Assembly (NCBI GenBank): GCA_016712865.1
Contig: JADJQH010000008.1
Location: 496,001 to 560,000, forward strand
Length of the DNA stretch: 64,000 nucleotides
Source: Dokdonella sp.
Lineage (GTDB): Bacteria > Pseudomonadota > Gammaproteobacteria > Xanthomonadales > Rhodanobacteraceae
Reading direction: 5' to 3'
The notes beneath the pieces are model-generated. The model saw only the letters and a list, made by a program, of their open reading frames with translations. It was not told the origin of the DNA and did not search any database. Position numbers and translations under genes: made by a program. How positions within the stretch are numbered: position 1 is the stretch's first letter; each line of letters begins with the position of its first letter. Shown piece after piece: positions 9,063 through 17,194 of the stretch.

Positions 9063-11058
9063 GTCGATTTCAATTGCATTGCTTTCGCAGACAGGAGAGA
9101 CCGGACGGCATCTCCGTGATGCGTTGATGCATGTCGGAACCCCGATCGTCTATGAAGCGGCGGCATCCGATCTGGATCGGGATGCGCTGGAGCGTTCCGG
9201 TGCCCGAGTGGTGGTGGTCAATCTGGATCCGGATGTCGAATCCCACCTCGACGACGTCTATGCGTTGCTCGACGATGATCGTTACAACGTCATCTTCAAC
9301 GAAGCGCAGGTATCCAGCCAGCTCTCAGGTTGGGAGCAGGCCCGGTGGGCGCGCCATCTGGTTGCCAAGATCACCGGCGCGGAAAACGCCGATCCTCCGC
9401 GGCCGGAAGGCGCCGAAGCAGTGCCACAGCGGGTCGTTGCATCCGCGATCGCGGTTGCAGTGGATGTCGTCGCATCGAATGAGGCATTCGATGAACCACC
9501 CGCGCCCGCGGTTGCGCAGGCCGTCCCGGAGTCCATGCCCGAACCCGCCATTGAATTGAAGTCTGCGGCGCCCGACGTCGCGGACGATTTCTCGGATATC
9601 GTCAGCCTGCTGCAGGAAGTCGAACCCGAGCCGGCGCCGGATTCCGCGCCCGCCAATGACTCCGCCAAAGTCGATATCGACACGATGTTTGCCACGGTGC
9701 CCATGCCGGTGCTCGATCTGTCCGCATTCGACGATGAACCGGATGCCATCGATGTACCGGATGCCGTCAATGTACCGACCGCCGTCGAAGTGTCGGCTGC
9801 TGAATTTGACGACCTGTCCACGCTGGCCTTTGAAGCAATCGTTGTCGGCGAAGTCGAGACCGAAACCGAAGTCGAAATTGAAATCGAAAGCGGAACCGAG
9901 GCCGAGCCGGAAGCTGCAGCGGCGGTGGATGGCGGAATCGGCTTTGGCGATCTGGATGATTTCGCCGACGACGGTGCAGAGGACGGTCCCTTGCTGGATT
10001 TCAGCTTCGACACGGAACCGGCCAGTCCGGCCCCGGCAGTTTCCGACCCCGTGCAAGAGGCGGCTGCCGCCGATATGGCAGCCGACGGCGCCGGTGTCAT
10101 CGAGTTGGAGTTGCTGGATCTGGATTTTGCCGATACGCCGCCGTCGAGCGAGGAAGCCGATTCGGATGAACCGGTTGCAGCCGTGCCTGCAGCAGAGATC
10201 GGCTCGGCATTCTCGTGGTCGCTTGAAGAAATCGACGACGGCGAATCCACGCCGAATGCCGCTTCCCCAACTGCGCAGCCCGCAGAGTTCGGAATAGAAA
10301 CGATCAGCGCGTCGGACTTCCTTGCTCCCGAATCACAAGCGCCGGTTCCGCAAACACCGCTGGTGGAGCTCGAGCTGGTGCCTATCGAAGAAGCAATGGC
10401 GCCCACCGTCGCCACGTTGGCACATGACAACAATGGGCCCGGTGTGTGGCTGGATCCGGATGCCATCAAACAACAAGTCGTCAGCAATGTCTGGGTGATG
10501 GGCGCATCCATCGGTGGTCCGGAGGCGGTGCGTGAATTTCTTGCCGAGTTGCCGAAGGATTGCCCGGCCCTGTTCCTGCTTGCCCAGCACATGGGGCCGG
10601 AGTTCGTGGACATCATGGCGCAGCAGCTGGCTCGTGCCATCCAGCTGACTGTGCGCACGCCGACACATGGCGAGCGGGTGGCGCATGGCGACATCGTCAT
10701 TGTCCCCACCACCCATCGACTGCGGGTCAACAAGCAGGGCGTGATCCTTCTCGAACTGCTGCCAGACAACACCCAGGGCAACAGGCCGTCCATCGACCAG
10801 GTGCTCAACGATGTTGCGGATGCCTTTGGAGCCAACGCGGGCGTCATCGTGTTCTCCGGAATGGCCGAAGACGCTGCGGAAGGCAGTGTCTATCTGGCAG
10901 GAATCGGTGGTCGCGTCTATGTCCAGGATCCGGATACCTGCGTGATCAGCTCGATGGTGGATGGCGTGATCGAAACCGGAGTGGTCACCTTTGCCGGCTC
11001 GCCCAAGGCGCTGGCCGGCAAGGTCATGGGTGACCTGAAAATGGCTGCACGAAACTGA
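9055..11058 (+). CDS. chpB: CheB-type protein-glutamate methylesterase ChpB with long acidic N-terminal region
   Basis: The 667-residue protein ends in a complete CheB methylesterase domain (about 478-667), which would remove methyl groups from PilJ. The catalytic triad is visible: Ser485 in GASIGG, His512 in LAQHMG and Asp606 in FSGMAEDAAEG. The first ~105 residues look like a degenerate response-regulator fold (ISIALLSQTGE, RVVVVNLDPDVE) without the canonical phospho-acceptor context. Residues about 110-460 are a low-complexity acidic Ala/Glu/Asp/Pro linker similar in composition to the ChpA linkers. It overlaps chpA by 8 bp (frame +1), which implies coupled translation. No cheR/pilK methyltransferase is seen in the window. 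Confidence 0.88.
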   Translation: MHESISIALLSQTGETGRHLRDALMHVGTPIVYEAAASDLDRDALERSGARVVVVNLDPDVESHLDDVYALLDDDRYNVIFNEAQVSSQLSGWEQARWARHLVAKITGAENADPPRPEGAEAVPQRVVASAIAVAVDVVASNEAFDEPPAPAVAQAVPESMPEPAIELKSAAPDVADDFSDIVSLLQEVEPEPAPDSAPANDSAKVDIDTMFATVPMPVLDLSAFDDEPDAIDVPDAVNVPTAVEVSAAEFDDLSTLAFEAIVVGEVETETEVEIEIESGTEAEPEAAAAVDGGIGFGDLDDFADDGAEDGPLLDFSFDTEPASPAPAVSDPVQEAAAADMAADGAGVIELELLDLDFADTPPSSEEADSDEPVAAVPAAEIGSAFSWSLEEIDDGESTPNAASPTAQPAEFGIETISASDFLAPESQAPVPQTPLVELELVPIEEAMAPTVATLAHDNNGPGVWLDPDAIKQQVVSNVWVMGASIGGPEAVREFLAELPKDCPALFLLAQHMGPEFVDIMAQQLARAIQLTVRTPTHGERVAHGDIVIVPTTHRLRVNKQGVILLELLPDNTQGNRPSIDQVLNDVADAFGANAGVIVFSGMAEDAAEGSVYLAGIGGRVYVQDPDTCVISSMVDGVIETGVVTFAGSPKALAGKVMGDLKMAARN

Positions 11059-11068
11059 GGAACGGGTG

Positions 11069-11533
11069 ATGTCAGATCTGCCGCGCGAAATCCGAGGCGT
11101 CATGATTCCGGTAACCGGAGGGCGCGTGCTGTTGCCGAACGCGACGGTGGCCGAGGTGATCACCTACACCGCGCCGGAAAAAATCGAGGGCGCTCCGGCA
11201 TGGTTGCTCGGTCGCCTGGGCTGGCGCGGCTGGCGCCTGCCCTTGTTCTCGCTGCCCATGCTGGCCGGCCATGCCAGCGAGGAAGATTCACGCAATGCCC
11301 GCGTCACCGTGCTCAAGGCCCTGGGAGGCACTGCCAAGTTGCCCTTCATCGCCATGCTGGCCCAGGGCTTCCCACGCCTCACGACGATCACGCCGGAGTT
11401 GCTGATCACCACCGGAGACGAGTCCGAACTTGGCCCGGGCGTGCAATCCGAAGTGTTGGTTCGCGATGACCATGCGGTCATACCCGATCTCGGGACCATC
11501 GAGAGGCTGATCGCGGAAGTGCTGGCCGCCTGA
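11069..11533 (+). CDS. chpC: CheW-domain protein ChpC
   Basis: A small CheW-like protein of 154 residues downstream of chpB, matching ChpC of the Pil-Chp cluster. In Pseudomonas ChpC is a second adaptor between receptors and ChpA. Visible CheW features are the IPVTGGRVLLPNATVAEVI N-terminal strand pair, GWRGWRLPLFSL and a closing VLVRDDHAVIPDLGTIERL. ATG at 11069 is preferred over the in-frame GTG three bases upstream, because GAGGAA at 11057-11062 sits 6 bp before the ATG. It is the last gene of the operon and is convergent with rsmE 29 bp away. Confidence 0.8.
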   Translation: MSDLPREIRGVMIPVTGGRVLLPNATVAEVITYTAPEKIEGAPAWLLGRLGWRGWRLPLFSLPMLAGHASEEDSRNARVTVLKALGGTAKLPFIAMLAQGFPRLTTITPELLITTGDESELGPGVQSEVLVRDDHAVIPDLGTIERLIAEVLAA

Positions 11534-11562
11534 GCCGGGTTTCTGCCGCGCACGCGCCTGGC

Positions 11563-12300
11563 TCAACCGAAGTCGCCATGCATCACCTGCATGGCGGCAA
11601 TGGCGGCAAGCCCGGCCGTTTCGGTTCGCAGGATCCGCGGGCCCAGGCGCAAGCCCTGGAAACCCGACTGCCCAAGCTGGCTCATGTCCTGATCGGACAA
11701 CCCGCCTTCCGGGCCGACAACCAAAACGGCGGCAGACAGGGCGGGCAGATCCCGAGGCGAGAACCTGCCGTCCGGATCCAGGGCCAGGCGCAATCCGGTT
11801 GAATCATCCAGTTGTGCAGCCCACTCGGGCAGGCGCAGGGGTTCGGCAAGGCTGGGCAAATGCGCGCGACCGGATTGCTCGCAGGCTCCGGCAATGATTG
11901 CCCGCCAATGCGCCATGCGACGGCCCGAGCGTTCCACATCGAGTTTGACTTCGGTGCGCGAGGTGATCAGTGGAACGATGTGGCGAACGCCAAGTTCAGT
12001 CGCCTTCTGCAGGATCATGTCCATTTTTTCGCCGCGGGCGATGCCCTGTGCCAGGGTCAGCTCGAGCGGACTCTCGCGATTCACGGCAGTGCCTTCGGAG
12101 ATGATTCTTGCCACCACCGCCTGCTTGGCAAGCTGGATGAGTTCCGCCTGATACTCGCGACCGTCGCCATTGAACAGGACAAGCGGCTGTCCACGCTCCA
12201 GGCGCAGCACGCGCACGAGATGCTCGCCCGCCTGCGCGGGAAGCTTCAACTCCATGCCGGGAGCCAGTGGATCGAAAACGCAGATTCGCGGAGTACGCAT
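11563..12300 (-). CDS. rsmE: 16S rRNA (uracil-1498-N3)-methyltransferase RsmE
   Basis: A SPOUT-class methyltransferase of 245 residues that methylates U1498 of 16S rRNA using SAM. The trefoil-knot SAM site is visible near the C terminus as VVGPEGGLSDQD, followed by LRLGPRILRTETAGLAAI. The N-terminal PUA-like part carries HLVRVLRLERGQPLVLFNGDG, and the central LAQGIARGEKMDMILQKATELGV is typical. The start is the ATG at 12300 (MRTPRICVF). Upstream frame extension gives an arginine/cysteine-rich stretch unlike the family. No Shine-Dalgarno is visible before the ATG, and a TATCAT box (12307-12312) lies only 6 bp upstream, so the message may be leaderless. bioA lies 79 bp upstream on the same strand. 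Confidence 0.93.
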   Translation of the reverse strand: MRTPRICVFDPLAPGMELKLPAQAGEHLVRVLRLERGQPLVLFNGDGREYQAELIQLAKQAVVARIISEGTAVNRESPLELTLAQGIARGEKMDMILQKATELGVRHIVPLITSRTEVKLDVERSGRRMAHWRAIIAGACEQSGRAHLPSLAEPLRLPEWAAQLDDSTGLRLALDPDGRFSPRDLPALSAAVLVVGPEGGLSDQDMSQLGQSGFQGLRLGPRILRTETAGLAAIAAMQVMHGDFG

Positions 12301-12379
12301 GGCTCGATGATAAGGCAACCCTGATCGCGTGGCGCAGCGACAACGACTCATGGCCAGCACCGCGCAGGATCAATGCGGG

Positions 12380-13744
12380 TCAGGCACAGGCGCGATCAAT
12401 CCCCTCGATGGCAACCTCGACCATGAAGTCGATTTCGTCAGGCGTTATGCAGTAGGGCGGCACGAAGTAGATGACGTTACCCAGCGGACGCAGGATCACC
12501 CCGCGTTGCAGGCCGTGCAGATAGACACGCAATCCCCTGCGTTCGTCGCTGGGATACGCAGCTCGCGTGGCCTTGTCGCGGACCATCTCGATTGCCGCGA
12601 TCATTCCGCTCTGGCGCACGTCCGCAACATGCGGATGGTCAATCAAGGGAGCCAGTCGGTTGGCAAGGTGCGCGGAAAGCGCGCGATTGCGTTCGAGCAC
12701 GGGTTCGTCATTGAAGATCGCCAGTGTCTCCCATGCCGCCCTGCACGCAATGGGATTGCCGGTGTAGCTGTGTGAATGCAGGAATGCATTGCCGCGTGCG
12801 TATTCGGCATAGAACGCGGAGTAGACCTCCGAGGTCGTCAGCACGGCTGACAAAGGCAAGGTTCCGCCGGTAAGCCCTTTGGAAAGGCAGAGGAAATCCG
12901 GGCTGATGGCGGCCTGCTCGCAGGCAAACAAGGTGCCGGTGCGGCCAAAGCCGACGGCAATCTCGTCGGCAATCAGGTGCACGCCAAATTCGTCGCAAAG
13001 CTGGCGCAAACCGCGCAGGTAAGCGGGGTGATACATGCGCATGCCGCCAGCACACTGCACCAGCGGCTCAACAATGACTGCGGCAACACCATGCGCGTGG
13101 CGATCCAGCAGTTCGCGCAAGTCTCCAAGGCGGCGCAGGGCGAAGGCCTCGGGAGTTTCGCCCGGTTCACGCAGATAGGCATCGGGCGAGGGTGCCAGCA
13201 AGGGTTCAAACAGCAGTGGCGAGTAGGTGCTCCGATAGAGTTCGACGTCGGTGACCGAGAGCGCACCGATGGTTTCACCGTGATAACTGCCGCCCAGGGC
13301 GATGAAACGCTGGCGCAAGGGCTGGCCCTGATTGCGCCAGTAGTGGAAGCTCATCTTCAGCGCGACTTCGACGGCACTGGAGCCGTTGTCTGCATAGAAC
13401 ACCCGGTCAAGCCCCGCGGGTGTCGCCTTCACCAGTTGCTCGGCCAGCGCGACCGCCGGTTCATGGGTCATTCCAGCCAGCATGACGTGGTCGATGCGAT
13501 CAAGCTGGTCCTTGAGCGCGGCAACGATGCGCGGATGGCGATGGCCAAACAGACAAGTCCACCACGAGCTCACCGCATCCAGGTAGCGCCGGCCTGCGCT
13601 GTCGGTGAGCCATGCGCCTTGCGCCTGCGCAATGGCCAGCATCGGCACGCTTTCATGGTCATGCATCTGCGTGCACGGGTGCCAGACCACGGCAAGGTCG
13701 CGCGTGGCCAATGGGGATGAGAAGGGCGGGGAAGCAATGGACAT
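12380..13744 (-). CDS. bioA: Adenosylmethionine-8-amino-7-oxononanoate aminotransferase BioA
   Basis: A PLP enzyme of biotin synthesis that converts 8-amino-7-oxononanoate to 7,8-diaminopelargonate with SAM as amino donor. It has 454 residues (E. coli 429). Signature segments are VWHPCTQMHDH, YLDAVSSWWTCLFGHRHP, the PLP-binding DNGSSAVEVALKMS, and FLCLSKGLTGG with the Schiff-base lysine at Lys289. The C terminus GNVIYFVPPYCITPDEIDFM is typical. The ATG at 13744 (MSIASPPF) is chosen. The open frame continues upstream into gspG but only as antisense sequence. It is divergent from gspG and runs toward rsmE. No other bio genes are in the window. Confidence 0.94.
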   Translation of the reverse strand: MSIASPPFSSPLATRDLAVVWHPCTQMHDHESVPMLAIAQAQGAWLTDSAGRRYLDAVSSWWTCLFGHRHPRIVAALKDQLDRIDHVMLAGMTHEPAVALAEQLVKATPAGLDRVFYADNGSSAVEVALKMSFHYWRNQGQPLRQRFIALGGSYHGETIGALSVTDVELYRSTYSPLLFEPLLAPSPDAYLREPGETPEAFALRRLGDLRELLDRHAHGVAAVIVEPLVQCAGGMRMYHPAYLRGLRQLCDEFGVHLIADEIAVGFGRTGTLFACEQAAISPDFLCLSKGLTGGTLPLSAVLTTSEVYSAFYAEYARGNAFLHSHSYTGNPIACRAAWETLAIFNDEPVLERNRALSAHLANRLAPLIDHPHVADVRQSGMIAAIEMVRDKATRAAYPSDERRGLRVYLHGLQRGVILRPLGNVIYFVPPYCITPDEIDFMVEVAIEGIDRACA

Positions 13745-13876
13745 GGCTTTGCTATGATCCACGCCATCTCCACTCCAACACAAGCCGCCGTGATGTCCGA
13801 CACTGCCTCGTCTCGCCACCGTTCCGCATTCTGCCGTGCGTGCATTCATGCCCATGCAAGCGTGCGACGTGGACCG

Positions 13877-14350
13877 ATGCGCGCAGGCTTTGCTGGACCC
13901 AATCCCGAATCCCGAATCCCGAATCCCGCGAGCGCACGCGTGCACGGCTTCACCCTGATCGAGATCCTCGTTGTCGTGGTCATTCTCGGCATCCTCGCTG
14001 CGATCGTGGTGCCGCGGGTGATGGAGCGGCCCGGTGAGGCGCGCATCACCCGGGTCAAGCAGGATCTGCAAGGCGTGATGACCGCGTTGAACATGTACAA
14101 GCTGGACAACTTCCGCTACCCGGACAGCTCGCAGGGGCTTGAGGCCCTGGTAACCAAGCCCAGTGGACAACCGGAAGCGCCCAACTGGAAGGGGCCGTAT
14201 CTGGACCGTTTGCCCAAGGATCCCTGGAACCAGCCCTACCTCTATCAGTACCCGGGCCAGCACGGCGAAGTGGATGTGTACAGCTATGGCGCCGATGCGC
14301 GCCCCGGTGGCGAAGGAGATGCTGCCGATATCGGAAACTGGGGCGACTGA
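13877..14350 (+). CDS. gspG: Type II secretion major pseudopilin GspG
   Basis: The prepilin peptidase site is clear: G followed by FTLIEILVVVVILGILAAIVVP, with Glu at +5. The C-terminal calcium-binding region SYGADARPGGEGDAADIGNW is characteristic of GspG. The mature part is about 134 residues, normal for the family. The start is uncertain. ATG at 13877 gives a 24-residue leader, of which ten residues (NPESRIPNPA) are translated from a 7-bp tandem repeat. Other possible starts are ATG 13754 (very long leader) and a GTG two codons before the cleavage glycine (leader probably too short). A TATGAT box at 13753-13758 could be its -10. First gene of the gspGHIJK block. Confidence 0.88.
   Translation: MRAGFAGPNPESRIPNPASARVHGFTLIEILVVVVILGILAAIVVPRVMERPGEARITRVKQDLQGVMTALNMYKLDNFRYPDSSQGLEALVTKPSGQPEAPNWKGPYLDRLPKDPWNQPYLYQYPGQHGEVDVYSYGADARPGGEGDAADIGNWGD
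13901..13928 (+). repeat. Four perfect AATCCCG heptamers inside the gspG leader
   Basis: AATCCCG is repeated four times without interruption. It belongs to the GATTCCC/GGGAATC family found elsewhere in the window. Three 7-bp units equal seven codons, so the frame is kept whatever the repeat phase, and it reads N-P-E-S-R-I-P. Confidence 0.9.
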
Positions 14351-14397
14351 TGGCACGGCATGCTCATGGCTTTGCCGCCTGCGGATGAGTCAGCGCG

Positions 14398-14895
14398 ATG
14401 AGCCGTGGTTTTTCCCTGATCGAGATTCTGGTGGTGATCGTCATCATCGGTGTTCTCGCCCTGGCCGTGACCCTTGGCGTTGCCAGTGCCAGCACGGAGC
14501 GCCAACTGACGCGTGAAAGCGAACGCGTGCAGGCATTGATCGAGCATGCCTGCGTGCAGTCCGAACTCACCGGCAGGGAAATCGGGGTGCGCGTCGATGA
14601 GGCGGGCTACGCGTTTTTCCAATTGGGATTCTCCGGCTGGACCGATGACACGCTCGGCAACGAATTGCGGCCACGCAACTGGGTCCAGGGCATGGCGGTG
14701 CGCTTGCGTCGGGATGGCCGCGAAGTTCGCTTGGCGCAAGGCGCTGCCGAACCGCCACAGATCGTGTGCTTCTCCTCGGGGGAGTTGTCCCCTTTCGAAT
14801 TGCGACTTGATCTGGGCGATGCCGGCATGAGCTACGAAGTGCGCGGCGATGCCAGCGGCAAGGTCAGCCTGCATCGTGAGCAACGCAGGCCATGA
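14398..14895 (+). CDS. gspH: Type II secretion minor pseudopilin GspH
   Basis: A 165-residue protein with a very short leader (MSRG) before FSLIEILVVIVIIGVLALAVTLG, the type IV pilin-like N-terminal helix with Glu5. The body holds the GspH-like segments TRESERVQALIEHACVQSE and a C-terminal strand-rich region ending FELRLDLGDAGMSYEVRGDA. GspH is part of the pseudopilus tip or shaft of the type II secretion system in the inner membrane and periplasm. It starts 47 bp after gspG and overlaps gspI by 4 bp (ATGA). Assignment as H rather than another minor pseudopilin rests on position and length. Confidence 0.85.
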   Translation: MSRGFSLIEILVVIVIIGVLALAVTLGVASASTERQLTRESERVQALIEHACVQSELTGREIGVRVDEAGYAFFQLGFSGWTDDTLGNELRPRNWVQGMAVRLRRDGREVRLAQGAAEPPQIVCFSSGELSPFELRLDLGDAGMSYEVRGDASGKVSLHREQRRP

Positions 14896-15263
14896 CCCGT
14901 CGTGCAGGATTCAGCCTGCTGGAAGTGCTCATTGCATTGGTCGTGGTGTCGCTTGCGCTGCTGGCCCTGACGCGAACCGCCGGTGGGCAGGTGGCGAGCT
15001 TCGACGCTCTGCGCGAACGCACCCTCGCCAGCTGGGTGGCTGCCAATGTGCTTGCGGAAACGCGCATCGCCACGCCCTTTCCTGCGCCGGGAACGCGCGA
15101 TGGCCGCGTTCGCCTCGGCAATCGCGACTGGCGCTGGCAGCTGGAGGTGCGCGCCACCGATGATGCCGACATGCGACGCCTGGAAGTACAGGTGTTCGCA
15201 GGTGATTCGCAGATGCCCAGTAGCAGCCTGGTCGGATTCGGCAGCCGGCAGCCGCTGCCATGA
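14892..15263 (+). CDS. gspI: Type II secretion minor pseudopilin GspI
   Basis: A 123-residue protein, the normal size for GspI. The leader MTRRAG precedes FSLLEVLIALVVVSLALLAL with Glu5. The conserved GspI segment SWVAANVLAETRI follows, then the short WRWQLEVRATDDADMRRLEV strand pattern. GspI forms the pseudopilus tip complex with GspJ and GspK. It overlaps both neighbours by 4 bp, indicating translational coupling in the gspGHIJK unit. Confidence 0.88.
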   Translation: MTRRAGFSLLEVLIALVVVSLALLALTRTAGGQVASFDALRERTLASWVAANVLAETRIATPFPAPGTRDGRVRLGNRDWRWQLEVRATDDADMRRLEVQVFAGDSQMPSSSLVGFGSRQPLP

Positions 15264-15946
15264 AGCCGGCAATGTGCAAGCCGGCAGGATTCACCCTGAT
15301 CGAGATTCTGGTTGCGCTCGCGGTATTTGCGGCATTGGCCGCGATTGCCTGGGGCGCCTTGAACCAGATCGCGCGCACGCGCGCCGCGCTCGATCAGCAG
15401 CAACAGCGATTTGCCCAGGTCGCGCGTGCGGTAACCGACCTGGAGAGGGATTTGCGCCAGGCGATATCGCGCCCGGTTCGCGGCAACTTCGGCGAGTTGT
15501 TGCCTGCGCTGGCGGGTACTGGCGAGCGCATCGAGTTGAGTCGCCTGGGCCATGCCAACCCGCGCGCGGAACAACGCAGCAATATCGAGCGCGTGCGCTA
15601 TGAAGTCGAGAGTCGTGCCTTGCGACGCGGGCGTTACGAGGTGCTCGACCGCGCGGCAGGCAGCAGACCGCAATGGCGCGAGCAGGCAGATGAAGTGAAT
15701 CGATTCCGCCTGCGCTACCTGGACGCACAAGGCGCCTGGCAGGAGCAGTGGCCGCCGCGAGAAACGGCCGCTGAACTCCTGCCGCGTGCGGTCGAGTTCA
15801 GCATCGCGCTTGAAGACCTCGGTGAGCTGCGGCGGGTGATTGCATTGCCCGGCACGATTCCGACACGCGGCGTCGGTGCGAACGGCACGCCTGTGCAGGG
15901 CTCCTTGCCTCCCGTTGCCAACCCCTTGCCCTCGCCGCAGTTGTGA
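15260..15946 (+). CDS. gspJ: Type II secretion minor pseudopilin GspJ
   Basis: A 228-residue protein with leader MKPAMCKPAG and pilin-like helix FTLIEILVALAVFAALAAIAW (Glu5 present). The family segment VTDLERDLRQAISRPVR follows about 60 residues in, and RLRYLDAQGAWQEQWPP and LPRAVEFSIALEDLGE are the usual GspJ core. Residues after about 200 are Pro/Gly-rich. GspJ lies in the tip complex with GspI and GspK. Its stop codon overlaps the gspK start by one base (TGATG). Confidence 0.88.
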   Translation: MKPAMCKPAGFTLIEILVALAVFAALAAIAWGALNQIARTRAALDQQQQRFAQVARAVTDLERDLRQAISRPVRGNFGELLPALAGTGERIELSRLGHANPRAEQRSNIERVRYEVESRALRRGRYEVLDRAAGSRPQWREQADEVNRFRLRYLDAQGAWQEQWPPRETAAELLPRAVEFSIALEDLGELRRVIALPGTIPTRGVGANGTPVQGSLPPVANPLPSPQL

Positions 15947-16938
15947 TGAAAAGCCCCGGCGCACAACGCGGTGTTGCCCTGGTGATTGCGCTGCTTGCCG
16001 TTGCGCTGGCCCTGGTCCTGATTGCCTCCTTGCTTGATCGCGGTGAATTGGCCTATGCGCGCACGCGCAATGTTGTGCGCGGCGAACAGGCCGCTGCCTA
16101 TGCCGAGGGTCTGGAAGCGTTTGCCGCGCAGGTGCTGATGCGTGACCGGGATGCCAACCCCAACCTGGATACCCTGGGTGAGCCATGGGCATTGCCCTTG
16201 CCGGCGCAGCCGGTGGCGGGTGGGCAGATCAGTGCTGCCATGCGCGATCTCAACGGTTGCTTCAACCTGAACAACCTGATCGATGACACGGGCGGCGTGT
16301 GGCGAAAGCGCCTGCGCAACCTGCTTGCGACCTTGCAACTGGATCCTGCCCTGGGCGGAGCCATCGTGGACTGGCTGGATGGCGATGCCGCGATCGATGC
16401 CGAAGGTGGCGCCGAAGACGCCGCCTATCTGGCGCAGGCAATACCGTATCGTCCCGGCAACCGCGCGTTTGCCCATGTCTCCGAGTTGCGACTGGTGCGC
16501 GGCATGGACGGCGACAGCTACGCGCGGCTGGCCGCCGAGGTCTGTGCCTTGCCAACGGGTTCATCCATCAATCTCAACACCGCATCGCTCGCGTTGCTGA
16601 TGAGCCTTGATTCACGTATTACCGCTGCACTTGCGGAGCGCATTCGCCAGGATGGCCAGGCACGCTGGGCGGACGTTGACTCGGCGCTGCGCGAACTCGG
16701 CCAGCAGGGCGTAACCATCAGCGATCCCGACCGGGCAGGGCTCGGCGTCACCAGCAGCTACTTTCTCGCGCGCGGCGAGATTCTGCTGGACGAGGTGCCC
16801 TTTTCCTTTGCCTCCGTGCTTGAGCGTCGCAGCTCGGGGGCGGATGGAGGAATCCACGTGCTGGCGCGCAGCCGTGGCGAAGATGATCTCGCGCCACAGC
16901 AGCGCGCAGTGGTTTCAGAGTCGCCAAGCGCCAACTGA
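15946..16938 (+). CDS. gspK: Type II secretion minor pseudopilin GspK
   Basis: A 330-residue protein, the largest pseudopilin, which caps the pseudopilus tip. The N-terminal helix RGVALVIALLAVALALVLIASLL lacks the Glu5 found in the other pseudopilins, as is normal for GspK. Other marks are the MRDLNGCFNLNNL motif near residue 100, SSINLNTASLALLMSLD, which starts the second helix-hairpin-helix-like domain, and the closing SSYFLARGEI. ATG at 15946 is preferred over the GTG three bases upstream because it forms the TGATG junction with gspJ. It is the last gene of the block. gspL, M, C, D, E and F are not in the window. Confidence 0.9.
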   Translation: MKSPGAQRGVALVIALLAVALALVLIASLLDRGELAYARTRNVVRGEQAAAYAEGLEAFAAQVLMRDRDANPNLDTLGEPWALPLPAQPVAGGQISAAMRDLNGCFNLNNLIDDTGGVWRKRLRNLLATLQLDPALGGAIVDWLDGDAAIDAEGGAEDAAYLAQAIPYRPGNRAFAHVSELRLVRGMDGDSYARLAAEVCALPTGSSINLNTASLALLMSLDSRITAALAERIRQDGQARWADVDSALRELGQQGVTISDPDRAGLGVTSSYFLARGEILLDEVPFSFASVLERRSSGADGGIHVLARSRGEDDLAPQQRAVVSESPSAN

Positions 16939-16973
16939 ACCTGCTGATTCGTTGGGCGCAACGCGAAGCAGGT
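16939..16973 (+). terminator. Hairpin directly after gspK stop
   Basis: ACCTGCT (16939-16945) pairs with AGCAGGT (16967-16973), with an inner CGTTG/CAACG pairing. It starts at the base after the gspK stop. No T-run follows, so intrinsic termination would be weak. It may instead protect the mRNA 3' end. Confidence 0.3.
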
Positions 16974-17165
16974 CCCGCCCGCGAGGCATGGAAGGTGCCC
17001 CGCAAGCCCGTGTGCGCGGACCGCTTGCCAAACTGCCGCTGGTTTCCTCGGCGCGCCGTGTGCACGTTCTGGCGTGGATCGCGATGTTCTCGCGCGCGTC
17101 CCCGTGTGCCGGCAAACGGCCCGGGACGACATCGAAAATTGCCCGAACCTGTTGCTGAAATTTCC

Positions 17166-17194
17166 TTGACAGCCTGAAACGGGCGGAATAAGGT
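17166..17194 (+). promoter_or_regulatory. Candidate sigma-70 promoter of the dcw cluster (Pmra)
   Basis: A perfect TTGACA -35 box lies at 17166-17171. A 17-bp spacer leads to TAAGGT at 17189-17194, a poor -10. Its distance to mraZ and the adjacent MraZ boxes support a role as the main dcw promoter. Confidence 0.55.

Noticed and set aside
13745-14356. N-terminal extension of bioA into the gspG region
   Set aside because: The frame is open, but the family start MSIASPPF at 13744 fits and the extension is antisense to a clear pseudopilin gene.
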